NCBI GenBank assembly: GCA_023953905.1
Contig: JAMLJA010000001.1
Span: 124,001-188,000 of the forward strand
DNA from: Rhizobiaceae bacterium
Lineage (GTDB): Bacteria > Pseudomonadota > Alphaproteobacteria > Rhizobiales > Rhizobiaceae
Length of the DNA: 64,000 bases
Direction of reading: 5' to 3'
Below the pieces are notes generated by a model. That model did no database searches, was not told where the DNA came from, and saw nothing but the letters and a program-made list of their open reading frames with translations. Within the stretch, counting starts at the first letter, position 1. Every line of letters begins with the position of its first letter. This document shows positions 31,998 to 41,052 of the stretch, piece after piece. Both the position numbers and the translations under genes were made by a program.

Positions 31998-34981
31998 AAC
32001 CGCAGCGCACCGGCATTGGCGGCAAGATACACCGCGCCCGCACAATACGATTCTCCTTCGACGGCACGAGTTACGAGGGCCATCCGGGAGATACGCTGGC
32101 GTCCGCGCTGCTCGCCAACGGGATTGTGCTGTTTGGGCGCTCTTTCAAATATCACCGCCCACGTGGAGTGGTGTCCGCTGGGATTGATGAGCCGAACGCT
32201 CTGGTGACCGTGCTGCGGGGCGATGTGCGTGAACCAAACATTCCCGCCACCACGATCGAGATTTTCGACGGACTGGTCGCCGTCAGTCAGAACCGGTTTC
32301 CCTCTCTCGCCTTCGATCTGAACGCGATCAACCAGTTAGGTGGAAAGCTGCTCGGCGCAGGCTTCTACTACAAGACCTTCATGGGTCCGGTGATCGGGCC
32401 GCTTAGGGGCACACGGTTCTGGATGTTCTGCGAGCACTTCATTCGCCGCGCCGCGGGCCTCGGCCGGGCTGGCGAAGCGCATGACACCGCCCGCTATGAA
32501 CGCGTCAACGCGTTCTGCGACGTGCTGATCGTTGGGGGCGGCCCGGCCGGTCTCATGGCTGCACGCGCGGCCGCAGAAAAGGGCGACCGCGTCATTCTGG
32601 CTGAATTCGATCCGACTTTCGGTGGTTCGGCCAAATGGTCGGGCGAAACAATCGATGGTCAGCCGGCAGACATATGGACACAGTTCGTCGCGGATGATCT
32701 GCGCAGCATGCCAAATGTCACACTCCTGCCGCGGACCCTCGTCTGGGGCTACTATGATAGCGACACTATGGCAGCCCTCGAGCGCGTCTCCGATCACAAG
32801 GTGAAAGCGGAAACAGGTGAACCACGCCACCGCAGTTGGACGATCCGCGCCGGCCGCGTGATCCTCGCGACGGGCGCGCTCGAACGACCCATCGTTTTCC
32901 CGGGCAATGATCGCCCGGGCGTGATGCTCGCGTCAGCTGCCCAGCGCTATGCGGGAGAATACGGCATCACAGTCGGAAGTCGGGTGGCGGTCTTCACCAA
33001 CAACGACAGCGCCTATACCGCACTCGCGGCAATGAAGGCCGCCGAATGCAGCAGCCTTGTGGTTGTCGATGTCCGTTCCCAGATATCGCCCGCCGCGCGC
33101 GCTGCAGCGAGCCACGCTGGCGTGGAATTGCTGCTCGGACAGGCCGTTGTCGGCACTCGGGGTTATCCCAGTCTCTCAAGCATCAAGGTTCAGCGCTTCG
33201 ACCCATCAAGCCTCACGACAAGTGGCGTGGCGCGAAGCATTTCCGTCGATGCACTGCTCGTATCCGGCGGCTGGTCGCCTACCCTCCATCTTGCTTCGCA
33301 AGCGGGCGGCAGACCGGTTTGGGATGAGGAGATACAGGCCTTCACCCCGCCTCAGCCCCTACAGAACTGGATGGCGGCAGGTGCAGCACGGGGCGCATTC
33401 TCCACAGCCGAGGCAGTTGCGGAAGGATATGCCGCAGGAGGTGGAGAGACCGCGGACGATGCCGAACCCCTGCCCGAAACAGAGCCGACGATCCTGCTGT
33501 CGAAGCCAGCCCGGGTCTTCGAGATCAAGGCCAAGGGAAAGGCGTTTGTGGACTTCCAGCATGATGTGACCGCCGATGATGTTCGGCTCGCGCATCAGGA
33601 GGGCTTTGTGTCTGTTGAACATCTCAAGCGCTACACCACGTTGGGCATGGGGACAGATCAGGGCAAGACGTCAAACGTCCCCGGCCTGGCAATCATGGCG
33701 GAAGTCAGCGGACGCCAAATTCCTGAGGTGGGCACCACACGCTTTCGCCCACCCTATGCTCCCGTCTCCATTGGCGCGCTGGCGGCAGAGCGCTTTGGCG
33801 ATCTCAAGCCCGAGCGCCTGACACCCATGCACGATTGGCATGTTGAACAAGGCGCAGAGATGATGCCGGCGGGCCTGTGGTTCCGTCCCCGAATCTATGC
33901 ACAGCCAGGGGAAACCATCGAACAATCTTATGTGCGCGAGACGCGAGCGGCGCGAAACGAGGCCGGTATCGTCGATGTTTCGACCCTGGGCAAGATTGCG
34001 GTTCAGGGCCCTGATGCGGCCCTCTTCCTCGATCGGGTCTACACCAACACTTTCTCGACATTGCCGATCAACAAGGCCCGCTACGGCCTGATGCTGCGCG
34101 AGGATGGATTTGTCCTCGATGATGGCACGACGTGGCGCTTGGGGCAGAACGAATTTCTGATGACAACGACGACGGCAAATGCCGGCAAGGTCATGCAGCA
34201 TCTGGAGTATCTGCTCGATGTGATATGGCCGGACCTGAAAGTTCATCTCACTTCGGTCACGGACCAATGGGCAGGAGCCGCGATTGGCGGACCGAGAGCG
34301 CGCGAAATCTTGTCCACCTGCGTTCAAGGCACGAAGGTTGACAACGCAACGCTGCCGTTCATGGGCATCGTGCATGGCACCATCGCGCAGGTGCCGGTCA
34401 TGATCTGCCGTCTGTCCTTCTCCGGCGAGATGGCCTTCGAGGTCTACTGCGGCGCCGGGCATGGCCAGCATGTCTGGAACGCGCTGTTGAGCGCAGGCCA
34501 AGGTTTCGGGCTCGTCGCCTATGGCATGGAGGCGCTCGGAACCATGCGCATAGAAAAGGGCCATGTGACCGGAGCCGAGATTGACGGACGCACGACCGCT
34601 CGGGACCTTCACCTGGACTGGATGCTCTCCAAAAAGAAGTCCTTCGTCGGCTCGGCCATGATGGACCGGGAGGGGCTTTCTGGACCGGATCGGCTCCAAC
34701 TCGTCGGCCTGGTTTCGCTGGATGGCCGCGCGCTCAGCGGCGGCGCGCACATCGTCGAACACGTTGACCCTGAAGCACCATCCCACTCTCTCGGGCACGT
34801 CACCGCAGCCTGTTACTCGCCATCGCTGGGCAAATATATCGGACTTGCGCTTGTAAGTGGCGGCAAGGGGCGTCGGGAAACGCGGGCCTTCGTCTCGGAT
34901 CCGTTGCGAAACAGATTCGGCCCGGTGGAGATCGTGAGCCACCATATGTTCGACCCCCAAGGGACACGCATGCATGGTTGA
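31994..34981 (+). CDS. soxA: Sarcosine oxidase alpha subunit
   Basis: The 995-residue alpha subunit begins with a ferredoxin-like fold (about 1-100, no cluster ligands), then an NAD-binding Rossmann domain with VLIVGGGPAGLMAAR near residue 178, and ends with GcvT aminomethyltransferase domains (about 600-990), which bind THF and take the formaldehyde unit from sarcosine. The GTG start at 31994 overlaps the soxD stop. Length and domain order are those of the usual subunit. Its 3' end overlaps soxG by eight bases. Confidence 0.95.
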   Translation: MKPQRTGIGGKIHRARTIRFSFDGTSYEGHPGDTLASALLANGIVLFGRSFKYHRPRGVVSAGIDEPNALVTVLRGDVREPNIPATTIEIFDGLVAVSQNRFPSLAFDLNAINQLGGKLLGAGFYYKTFMGPVIGPLRGTRFWMFCEHFIRRAAGLGRAGEAHDTARYERVNAFCDVLIVGGGPAGLMAARAAAEKGDRVILAEFDPTFGGSAKWSGETIDGQPADIWTQFVADDLRSMPNVTLLPRTLVWGYYDSDTMAALERVSDHKVKAETGEPRHRSWTIRAGRVILATGALERPIVFPGNDRPGVMLASAAQRYAGEYGITVGSRVAVFTNNDSAYTALAAMKAAECSSLVVVDVRSQISPAARAAASHAGVELLLGQAVVGTRGYPSLSSIKVQRFDPSSLTTSGVARSISVDALLVSGGWSPTLHLASQAGGRPVWDEEIQAFTPPQPLQNWMAAGAARGAFSTAEAVAEGYAAGGGETADDAEPLPETEPTILLSKPARVFEIKAKGKAFVDFQHDVTADDVRLAHQEGFVSVEHLKRYTTLGMGTDQGKTSNVPGLAIMAEVSGRQIPEVGTTRFRPPYAPVSIGALAAERFGDLKPERLTPMHDWHVEQGAEMMPAGLWFRPRIYAQPGETIEQSYVRETRAARNEAGIVDVSTLGKIAVQGPDAALFLDRVYTNTFSTLPINKARYGLMLREDGFVLDDGTTWRLGQNEFLMTTTTANAGKVMQHLEYLLDVIWPDLKVHLTSVTDQWAGAAIGGPRAREILSTCVQGTKVDNATLPFMGIVHGTIAQVPVMICRLSFSGEMAFEVYCGAGHGQHVWNALLSAGQGFGLVAYGMEALGTMRIEKGHVTGAEIDGRTTARDLHLDWMLSKKKSFVGSAMMDREGLSGPDRLQLVGLVSLDGRALSGGAHIVEHVDPEAPSHSLGHVTAACYSPSLGKYIGLALVSGGKGRRETRAFVSDPLRNRFGPVEIVSHHMFDPQGTRMHG

Positions 34982-35561
34982 ACAGCTTTCGCCACTGGGC
35001 GCCGCCTACAGGCCGGGGCGCCACGGCAGGGTCAACGATACCGTGGGTGCCACCCTTTCAGAGCGGCAGCCCGGCTCCATTGTCCAGCTTGCAGCATGGT
35101 CCGGACAGGAAGATGCGATGCGGGCGCTTATCAAGGACATATCCGGCCTCGAGCTACCTGCCACCTCTGGAGGAGGAACCGCAGAACCCGCAAAGGCGGC
35201 GTTCGGCATCGCGCCTGGCAAAGTGCTTCTAATCGACGATACGGACGGCATCTTCGCCGATTATTCAGCGGCCCTGCCCGAAAACATCGGTGTTGTCACG
35301 GACCTCTCGCATGGCCGTTCGGCGATACGCATTGTGGGGCCAAGTGCCGAATGGGTACTTTCAAAACTGTTTGCGATCGACTTCACATCCGGCGCGTTTC
35401 CCGTTGGGGCGGGCCGATCGACCACACATCACGACATTTTCACTCAGATGCAACGTAGCGGCGAGGATCAGTTTGACCTCTACGTCTTCCGCTCCTTCGC
35501 CCGAAGCTTCTGGCAGACCCTGTGCCACGCAGCCGGGGAAGTCGGGTACGAAGTGATCTGA
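34974..35561 (+). CDS. soxG: Sarcosine oxidase gamma subunit
   Basis: The 195-residue gamma subunit is the short GcvT-like partner that completes the tetramer. Its N terminus reads MVEQLSPLGAAYRPGRHG, and it contains the DLSHGRSAIRIVGPSAEWVL block typical of SoxG. It closes the operon; no purU, glyA or formyl-THF gene follows in this window, unlike some sox operons. The next gene is convergent and unrelated. Confidence 0.93.
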   Translation: MVEQLSPLGAAYRPGRHGRVNDTVGATLSERQPGSIVQLAAWSGQEDAMRALIKDISGLELPATSGGGTAEPAKAAFGIAPGKVLLIDDTDGIFADYSAALPENIGVVTDLSHGRSAIRIVGPSAEWVLSKLFAIDFTSGAFPVGAGRSTTHHDIFTQMQRSGEDQFDLYVFRSFARSFWQTLCHAAGEVGYEVI

Positions 35562-35582
35562 CCTATCCGCCCACCGGGCCGT

Positions 35583-36293
35583 TCAATCGAGAAACGTCGC
35601 CCACTCCTCCAACGGCGCGCGCTCGGTACGCAGATCGTTTTCCGGTTTGCTTTCGTCTTCGTAGCCAAGTGCCATTCCGCACACAACGATCTCATCATCG
35701 GAAATCCCAAGGACCGGCCGTATCTGGCGATGGTAAGGCGCGAAGGCGGCTTGGGGGCACGTGTGCAGTCCGCGCCCGCGAGCCGCAATCATGATGTTCT
35801 GCAAGAACATGCCGTGGTCGATCCACGATCCCTGGTTGAGCCGTCGATCGATCGTGAAGATCATTCCCACTGGCGCGTCGAAGAACGTAAAATTCCGGTC
35901 GTGCTGCTCGCGCATCCTTTCCACGTCCCTTCGGCCGATCCCAAGTCGGTTGTACAAGGCGTATCCCACCGTACGACGGCGCGTCTGATAGGGCTCGAAG
36001 AACTGATCCGGATAGTATTTGTATTCTTCCCACGCGACTTTCTCGGCGCGAATGCCGGAGTTGAGGATGGCATCGGTGATGCGCTGTTTCGTGGCTCCGG
36101 TAGCGACATAGGCGCGCCAAGGCTGCATGTTTGTTCCCGAGGGCGCACGAGCGGCCACCTCAAGTATTTCAGCGACGGTGGACCTATCAACGGTACCTGG
36201 CAGAAATGCACGAACGGAACGGCGGGACCTTATCGCCTCATAGACCGCATTCTCCTCGCCACCAGACAAAACGCCGATCTTCGGTGCAAGCAC
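35583..36293 (-). CDS. Nitroreductase-family flavoprotein
   Basis: The product (236 aa from GTG 36293) is a nitroreductase-fold FMN enzyme: AIRSRRSVRAFLP near the N terminus binds the phosphate, APSGTNMQPW lines the flavin, and LGISDDEIVVCGMALG is the typical C-terminal block. These enzymes reduce nitro groups, quinones or enones with NAD(P)H. The start is placed at GTG because AGGAGG lies 7 bases upstream; the longer frame back to 36422 is not protein-like. It is convergent with soxG and divergent from the HAD gene, so it has its own promoter. Confidence 0.85.
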   Translation of the reverse strand: MLAPKIGVLSGGEENAVYEAIRSRRSVRAFLPGTVDRSTVAEILEVAARAPSGTNMQPWRAYVATGATKQRITDAILNSGIRAEKVAWEEYKYYPDQFFEPYQTRRRTVGYALYNRLGIGRRDVERMREQHDRNFTFFDAPVGMIFTIDRRLNQGSWIDHGMFLQNIMIAARGRGLHTCPQAAFAPYHRQIRPVLGISDDEIVVCGMALGYEDESKPENDLRTERAPLEEWATFLD

Positions 36294-36592
36294 GTACCAC
36301 CCTCCTGAAACGGCCCCTCGCTCCGCCTCGATCCGATACATATTCTTGTTGAGGCATGGCATTGCGCGACGTTGCTGGCAACCCGTTGGAGACTGCTGGC
36401 ACATGAAAATCCGCTTGAACAATGACTACTATCCGTGCCACGGGAACGTCCTGTGACCTGTTCGGCCAGTCTCCTTTCTGGACGATGCTCTGAGCGTCGT
36501 GTCGCCTGGAAGAAATGGTGCCAAGCCACGATGCATCGGGTCGAGCTCCACTCAGCGGGATCAGGCACGCCGGTAAATTGACGGAACGCGTT

Positions 36593-37273
36593 ATGACTGT
36601 ATCACTCCACCCAGAGCGCTCATTCGGCGCGTTTCTGTTCGACATGGACGGCACCATCCTCAGCTCGATAGCCGCCACGGAGCGTGTTTGGTCGAAATGG
36701 GCGTCGCGGTACGATCTCGACCTCGCGACCTTCCTGCCCACGATTCATGGCGTGAGGGCAAGCGAGACGATCGCTCGTCAGAACCTTCCAGGGGTCGACC
36801 CGCAAAGTGAAGCCGAGTTGGTGCTTCGGGATGAGTTGGAGGATGTCGAGGGAATTGTTCCGATCGACGGCGCTGCGCGTTTCCTTGCTGCCCTGCCGAC
36901 GGAACGTTGGGCGGTCGTGACCTCGGCGCCCCGGGAACTTGCCAGAAGAAGGCTTGGCGCGGCAGGGCTTCCCATGCCGCCTCTAATGGTGAGTGGGGAG
37001 GACGTGAAATTTGGCAAGCCGGCGCCTGATTGCTTTCTGCTCGCCGCGGCCCAGCTCGGTCAGAAGCCGGAAGATTGTTTGGTATTCGAAGACGCCGTTG
37101 CGGGAATCGCAGCAGCGGAGGCAGCCGGCATGGCTGTCGCCGTCGTGACGGCCACCCATTCACAATCTCATGACACGCCCCACCCGAAGCTGTCAGGCTA
37201 CGATCACCTTTCCATTGATGCGGAAAGCGGATGGCTTCGCATCATCACACACTCAATTCAATCAGGTGCCTGA
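36593..37273 (+). CDS. HAD-IA family phosphatase
   Basis: The 226-residue protein is a HAD hydrolase of subfamily IA with an alpha-helical cap. The four motifs are present: FDMDGTIL with nucleophile Asp, TSAPRE, KPAPDCFLL with the lysine, and VFEDAVAGIAA. GYDHLSIDAESGW ends the fold. Such enzymes dephosphorylate sugar phosphates (sorbitol-6-phosphate, 2-deoxyglucose-6-phosphate, phosphoglycolate types). ATG 36593 starts the domain. The aminotransferase starts three bases after the stop, so the two are co-transcribed; the substrate is unknown. Confidence 0.87.
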   Translation: MTVSLHPERSFGAFLFDMDGTILSSIAATERVWSKWASRYDLDLATFLPTIHGVRASETIARQNLPGVDPQSEAELVLRDELEDVEGIVPIDGAARFLAALPTERWAVVTSAPRELARRRLGAAGLPMPPLMVSGEDVKFGKPAPDCFLLAAAQLGQKPEDCLVFEDAVAGIAAAEAAGMAVAVVTATHSQSHDTPHPKLSGYDHLSIDAESGWLRIITHSIQSGA

Positions 37274-37276
37274 CCC

Positions 37277-38458
37277 GTGCCACGCCCCTCCTCTCGCATC
37301 AGCGGCATCGTTCCATCCGGCAAGGACGGTTGGGAGCTTCACTTCAATGCGATGGGACGAAAGCAGGCTGGCGAGGACATCATCATGCTCTCGGTCGGGG
37401 ACCACGACTTCGACACACCCGAAGCGACCGTCGAAGCATGTATTGAGGCGTTGCGGGCTGGACACCATCACTACACGCAGCTTCCAGGCCTGCCTGCGCT
37501 ACGTTCCGCGATGGCGAAGGTTTCGGCCCGCGCGACCGGCGTGACGACAACGTCCGATCAAGTGATGGCGACAACGGGTGGTCAGGCCGCGCTCTACGCG
37601 GCGGTTCAGGCCACCTTGGATCGAGGCGATCACGCAATCGTCGTGGCGCCCTACTACGCCACCTACCCGGGAACGTTTCGGGCGGCCGAGGCCGAATTTA
37701 CGGTGGTGGAAACGCGAGCCGAGAACGGGTTTCAGCCCGACGGCGAGGCAATCGGTGCGGCAATACGACCCCAAACGCGCGCGATCCTGATAAACAGCCC
37801 CAACAATCCAACAGGTGCGGTTTATACGCGCCAGTCGCTCGACGCGATTGCGGCACTTTGCATCGAGCATGATCTCTGGCTGCTTTCGGACGAGGTCTAC
37901 TGGACGCTGGGTGGCAATGAGCACATATCACCCCGTTCCTTGCCGGGCATGGAGGAGCGCACGCTCGTCATCAATTCCATGTCGAAAAGCCATGGCATGA
38001 CCGGCTGGCGTATTGGCTGGCTGACCGGACCGGCAACGCTGATCAGGCTCGCGATCTCGCTCAATCTCGTCACGACATACGGACTGACGGATTTCGTCTC
38101 CCGAGCCGCCATCAAGGCATTGGAAAACGACTTTGGCGTGGAGGACATCGCCGCCATCTACGCCAATCGCCGGACTGTGTTCCTAGACGCCATACGCGGC
38201 ATGAACGATATCATCGTTCGCGGCTCGGAAGGCGGCATGTATATCATGCTGGACGTACGGGCCGTGGAACCGGACTGCGAAAAATTCGCCTGGGCACTGT
38301 TGGAAGCCGAGAAGCTCGCTGTAATGCCGGGCAGCAGCTTTGGCGCGGCTGCGGCCGGTCATATCCGCATCAGCCTGTGCCAGCCGGAGCCGGTGCTGAA
38401 GGAGGCAGCCGAGCGTCTACAGCGTTTTGTATCGACCTACCCCGGCGACCGGCACTGA
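37277..38458 (+). CDS. Class I/II PLP-dependent aminotransferase
   Basis: The 393-residue protein is a fold-type I aminotransferase. It has the NNPTG segment after residue 175, ring-binding Asp205 in LLSDEVYW and the Schiff-base Lys237 in NSMSKSHGMTGWRIG. The GTG start lies three bases after the HAD gene. It resembles aspartate or arginine:pyruvate-type aminotransferases; specificity cannot be read. The gene ends seven bases before a convergent flavodoxin-like gene. Confidence 0.88.
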   Translation: MPRPSSRISGIVPSGKDGWELHFNAMGRKQAGEDIIMLSVGDHDFDTPEATVEACIEALRAGHHHYTQLPGLPALRSAMAKVSARATGVTTTSDQVMATTGGQAALYAAVQATLDRGDHAIVVAPYYATYPGTFRAAEAEFTVVETRAENGFQPDGEAIGAAIRPQTRAILINSPNNPTGAVYTRQSLDAIAALCIEHDLWLLSDEVYWTLGGNEHISPRSLPGMEERTLVINSMSKSHGMTGWRIGWLTGPATLIRLAISLNLVTTYGLTDFVSRAAIKALENDFGVEDIAAIYANRRTVFLDAIRGMNDIIVRGSEGGMYIMLDVRAVEPDCEKFAWALLEAEKLAVMPGSSFGAAAAGHIRISLCQPEPVLKEAAERLQRFVSTYPGDRH

Positions 38459-38465
38459 CGCCATA

Positions 38466-39053
38466 TCACCAGCGCGCCAGCTTTTTGCGCACCTTGGCCA
38501 GATAGGCCGCGCGGGATGCATCGGTCGAACTGTCCATGTTGTAGTGCGCCATATACAGCGTCTTGCAGCCTCTGCCGGTAAGCGCCCACATGCCGCGCAG
38601 CAATGTCTTTCGGCCAGGCTGTCCGATCAACCATGACAGCCACCATGACGCTCCACAGGTGGTGATCACGCCGAGCTTTCTGATATGCGTCATCAGCGAC
38701 TCGATCGTGCCGCCATCCGCGGGCAACCGGAAGACGACGTCGGTGACCCAGACGCGGTCCAGCCACCCCTTCAGCATTGCCGGCAGCCCGTACCACCAGG
38801 TGGGATAGACGAAGAGTATCGCCTCTGCCCATCCAAGATGGGCAAAATGCTCCCTCAGCGCGGGGTCGTCCGGGGCGCCCTCGTTGTAACGGCGGCGTTC
38901 TTCGGCTCCAAGTACAGGGTCGAAACCCTCCGCGTAGAGATCGATGAGGCGGATTTCATCGCCTTTTTGGCGAAGCGTTTCGAGCACGACATCACGCACA
39001 GCCGCACCAAAGCTCTCTGGAACCGGATGGCAATAAACCACCAGCGTGCGCAT
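38466..39053 (-). CDS. NAD(P)H:quinone oxidoreductase-like flavodoxin-fold protein
   Basis: The 195-residue protein has the flavodoxin_2 pattern: VVYCHPVPESFGAAV at the phosphate loop and FVYPTWWYGLPAMLKGWLDRV around the isoalloxazine ring. It should carry FMN/FAD and move two electrons from NAD(P)H to a quinone or a similar aromatic acceptor. It is the last gene of the operon that runs left from 45064. Its ATG shares one base with the stop of the upstream paralog, so the two are coupled. Together they form a tandem duplication with divergent sequence. Confidence 0.87.
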   Translation of the reverse strand: MRTLVVYCHPVPESFGAAVRDVVLETLRQKGDEIRLIDLYAEGFDPVLGAEERRRYNEGAPDDPALREHFAHLGWAEAILFVYPTWWYGLPAMLKGWLDRVWVTDVVFRLPADGGTIESLMTHIRKLGVITTCGASWWLSWLIGQPGRKTLLRGMWALTGRGCKTLYMAHYNMDSSTDASRAAYLAKVRKKLARW

Positions 39054-39634
39054 CAGAAGCGGTCCATCCGAGCGGCAACCTTCTTCATGAATGCCTCTCG
39101 CGTTTCGTCGGTCGAGAGATTCATCGAGTAATGAGCAGAAAAGCCGACGGGCGCCCCCGGCTTCACGGTCGAGCGCATCAGCCGCTGTATGAGCTTGCGC
39201 GGCGGGTCACCCATCAGAAATGCGCGAAACCGGCTGCCCCCATAACTGGTGACCGCCTCGACTTTCCTGATGTTGTGAAGCATGGGCTGCGCCTTGCCAT
39301 CGACCATCCTGAACGAAACGCCCGGCAGGAAGACGCGATCAAAGAACCCCTTGAGAATGGCGGGATAGCCATAGTTCCAAACCGGAAAACACAGAACGAG
39401 ACCCTCGGCGCGCCGCAGCCTCTCCACATAGTGCCGAACACTCTCCAAATTCCGCTCGGTATCCTGATAGTCGATGCGCTCGGTGCGGCTCAAACGCGGA
39501 TCGAAGTCCTCAGCGTAGAGATCGCAGTCATCGACGACATGACCCCGCTCGACCAGACGATCCACGATCATGCGATGGAGCGAGGCATTGAAACTCGTCT
39601 CGACCGGATGCGAGTAAAGAACAAGGATATGCAC
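39053..39634 (-). CDS. Flavodoxin-fold NAD(P)H oxidoreductase, tandem paralog
   Basis: The 193-residue protein parallels its downstream neighbour in fold and length: YSHPVETSFNASL at the start and CFPVWNYGYPAILKGFFDRVF in the middle. Two different quinone-reductase-like proteins in tandem could form a heterodimer, since this family is dimeric. Stop and start codons overlap in a TGATG junction. It follows the FAD-linked oxidase on the same strand by 14 bases. Confidence 0.87.
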   Translation of the reverse strand: MHILVLYSHPVETSFNASLHRMIVDRLVERGHVVDDCDLYAEDFDPRLSRTERIDYQDTERNLESVRHYVERLRRAEGLVLCFPVWNYGYPAILKGFFDRVFLPGVSFRMVDGKAQPMLHNIRKVEAVTSYGGSRFRAFLMGDPPRKLIQRLMRSTVKPGAPVGFSAHYSMNLSTDETREAFMKKVAARMDRF

Positions 39635-39648
39635 GGCAGCCCGGCTCC

Positions 39649-41052
39649 CTACGCGACCTTCTCAAGGCCCTTGAACAGGAATGTCTTGCCGGTGCGGTAA
39701 TCATAGTCCGGGTTTTCCCACGCAATCATCTTACCAGGATTGAGAAGCCCTTGGGGGTCGGCCTCCCGCTTGAATGCGAGTTGCACCTCGTCCGTCTGCT
39801 TCATTCCCCCTTCCTCCAGCGTATATCGATGCGGATTGAAGATCGGACACCCATTGTCCTCGAAAGCGCGCACGATCTCGTCAAGCCGCTGCTCTGTGGT
39901 GAACTTCACCAAAGGCAGTCCGAAACAGGTGATATCCCCGTCAAAGCGCACAAACTCCAGATGTGAATAGACCTCACCGGGGAACATCTGATCCATTTTC
40001 TCCACCAATGCGAGTTGATTGGGAAATGGATAGAGCGATTGCAGATACGTCACCGAAGGGTCGACGCGAAGCGCCCGCAGCGTCGTGTGGTTCCACGCAA
40101 GTTCATAAGCTGGCGGCAGCCCTCTTTTGTCTTCGTCGCTCGCGCTGTCCGAACTGTAGACGACATCGCCGCCCGCCCGGCGCGTGAACGCCATGAATGC
40201 ATCGAGCGAATGCGGAGCGACCATGCACACGCAGATGCTCATGTTTTCGCTGAAGAATTTCTGATGCCGCTTGAAATAAGTCCACGGGACGGGAGCCGAG
40301 ATCGGCGTGATCAGCTTGGTCAGAATGCCGTCCTGCCTTGCAAGCGCATTGCCATAGCGCGCAGCGCCCATGAACGTATCGAATCCGACAATGACATCCA
40401 CCCAGTCATAGGCGGTGGTCAATGGCATCTCCACTTCTGTGATGATGCCGTTCGTGCCGTAAGCATGCGTCACCTTGTGAAGGTCTTCGCCGGTCAGTTC
40501 GAGGATCCGAGGTTGCGCCTCCATGGTGACGACCCGCAGCCGAAGCACGTTTCCAAAATCGCGCAAGCCGCCGAAATTGATCGACCCGACGCCACCCGAC
40601 CCCCCTGCGATGAACCCGCCTATCGAGGCAGTGCTGTAGGTGGACGGGAACATACGAAACTCTTGCGCGGAATGCGCGCGTGTTTCACGATCGATCTTGG
40701 CCATGATCGCGCCTGCCCCGCAGACGACACGCCCCGGTGCAATTTCCCGGATTTCGTCGAGTTCCGACAGCGAAAGCAATACGCCGCCGGACAACGGCAT
40801 GGCCTGTCCATAATTGCCGGTGCCTGATCCACGCGGTGTGACCGGCACGCCGTGCTTGTGACATGCGGCAAGAACGCGGATCACTTCATCTTCATCCCTA
40901 GGCGTGACGATGAAGTCGGCTGTCACATGCTCCAGTTGCCGCTTCAGAACTGGACTGTACCAGTAGAAATCGCGGCTCTTTTGCTGCACGAGCCGCGCAT
41001 TGTCCTCGATCTTGAGGCCATCGAGATCCTGTTTAAGAGCCTCAATAGACAT
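39649..41052 (-). CDS. FAD-binding oxidase (lactate/glycolate dehydrogenase-like)
   Basis: The 467-residue protein is an FAD_binding_4 flavoprotein with the PCMH loop TPRGSGTGNYGQAMPLSGG (about 73-91), a second FAD segment with GGFIAGGSGGVGSINFGG, and a C-terminal oxidase domain ending GLLNPGKMI, as in D-lactate and glycolate dehydrogenases. It should oxidise a hydroxy or cyclic substrate and pass electrons to a quinone or to the adjacent flavodoxin-fold partners. The start ATG 41052 overlaps the stop of the amidohydrolase by one base. Length is normal for the family. Confidence 0.87.
   Translation of the reverse strand: MSIEALKQDLDGLKIEDNARLVQQKSRDFYWYSPVLKRQLEHVTADFIVTPRDEDEVIRVLAACHKHGVPVTPRGSGTGNYGQAMPLSGGVLLSLSELDEIREIAPGRVVCGAGAIMAKIDRETRAHSAQEFRMFPSTYSTASIGGFIAGGSGGVGSINFGGLRDFGNVLRLRVVTMEAQPRILELTGEDLHKVTHAYGTNGIITEVEMPLTTAYDWVDVIVGFDTFMGAARYGNALARQDGILTKLITPISAPVPWTYFKRHQKFFSENMSICVCMVAPHSLDAFMAFTRRAGGDVVYSSDSASDEDKRGLPPAYELAWNHTTLRALRVDPSVTYLQSLYPFPNQLALVEKMDQMFPGEVYSHLEFVRFDGDITCFGLPLVKFTTEQRLDEIVRAFEDNGCPIFNPHRYTLEEGGMKQTDEVQLAFKREADPQGLLNPGKMIAWENPDYDYRTGKTFLFKGLEKVA

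Noticed and set aside
33671..34975. 434-codon antisense frame inside soxA
   Set aside because: It overlaps the GcvT part of soxA entirely and encodes no recognisable protein features.
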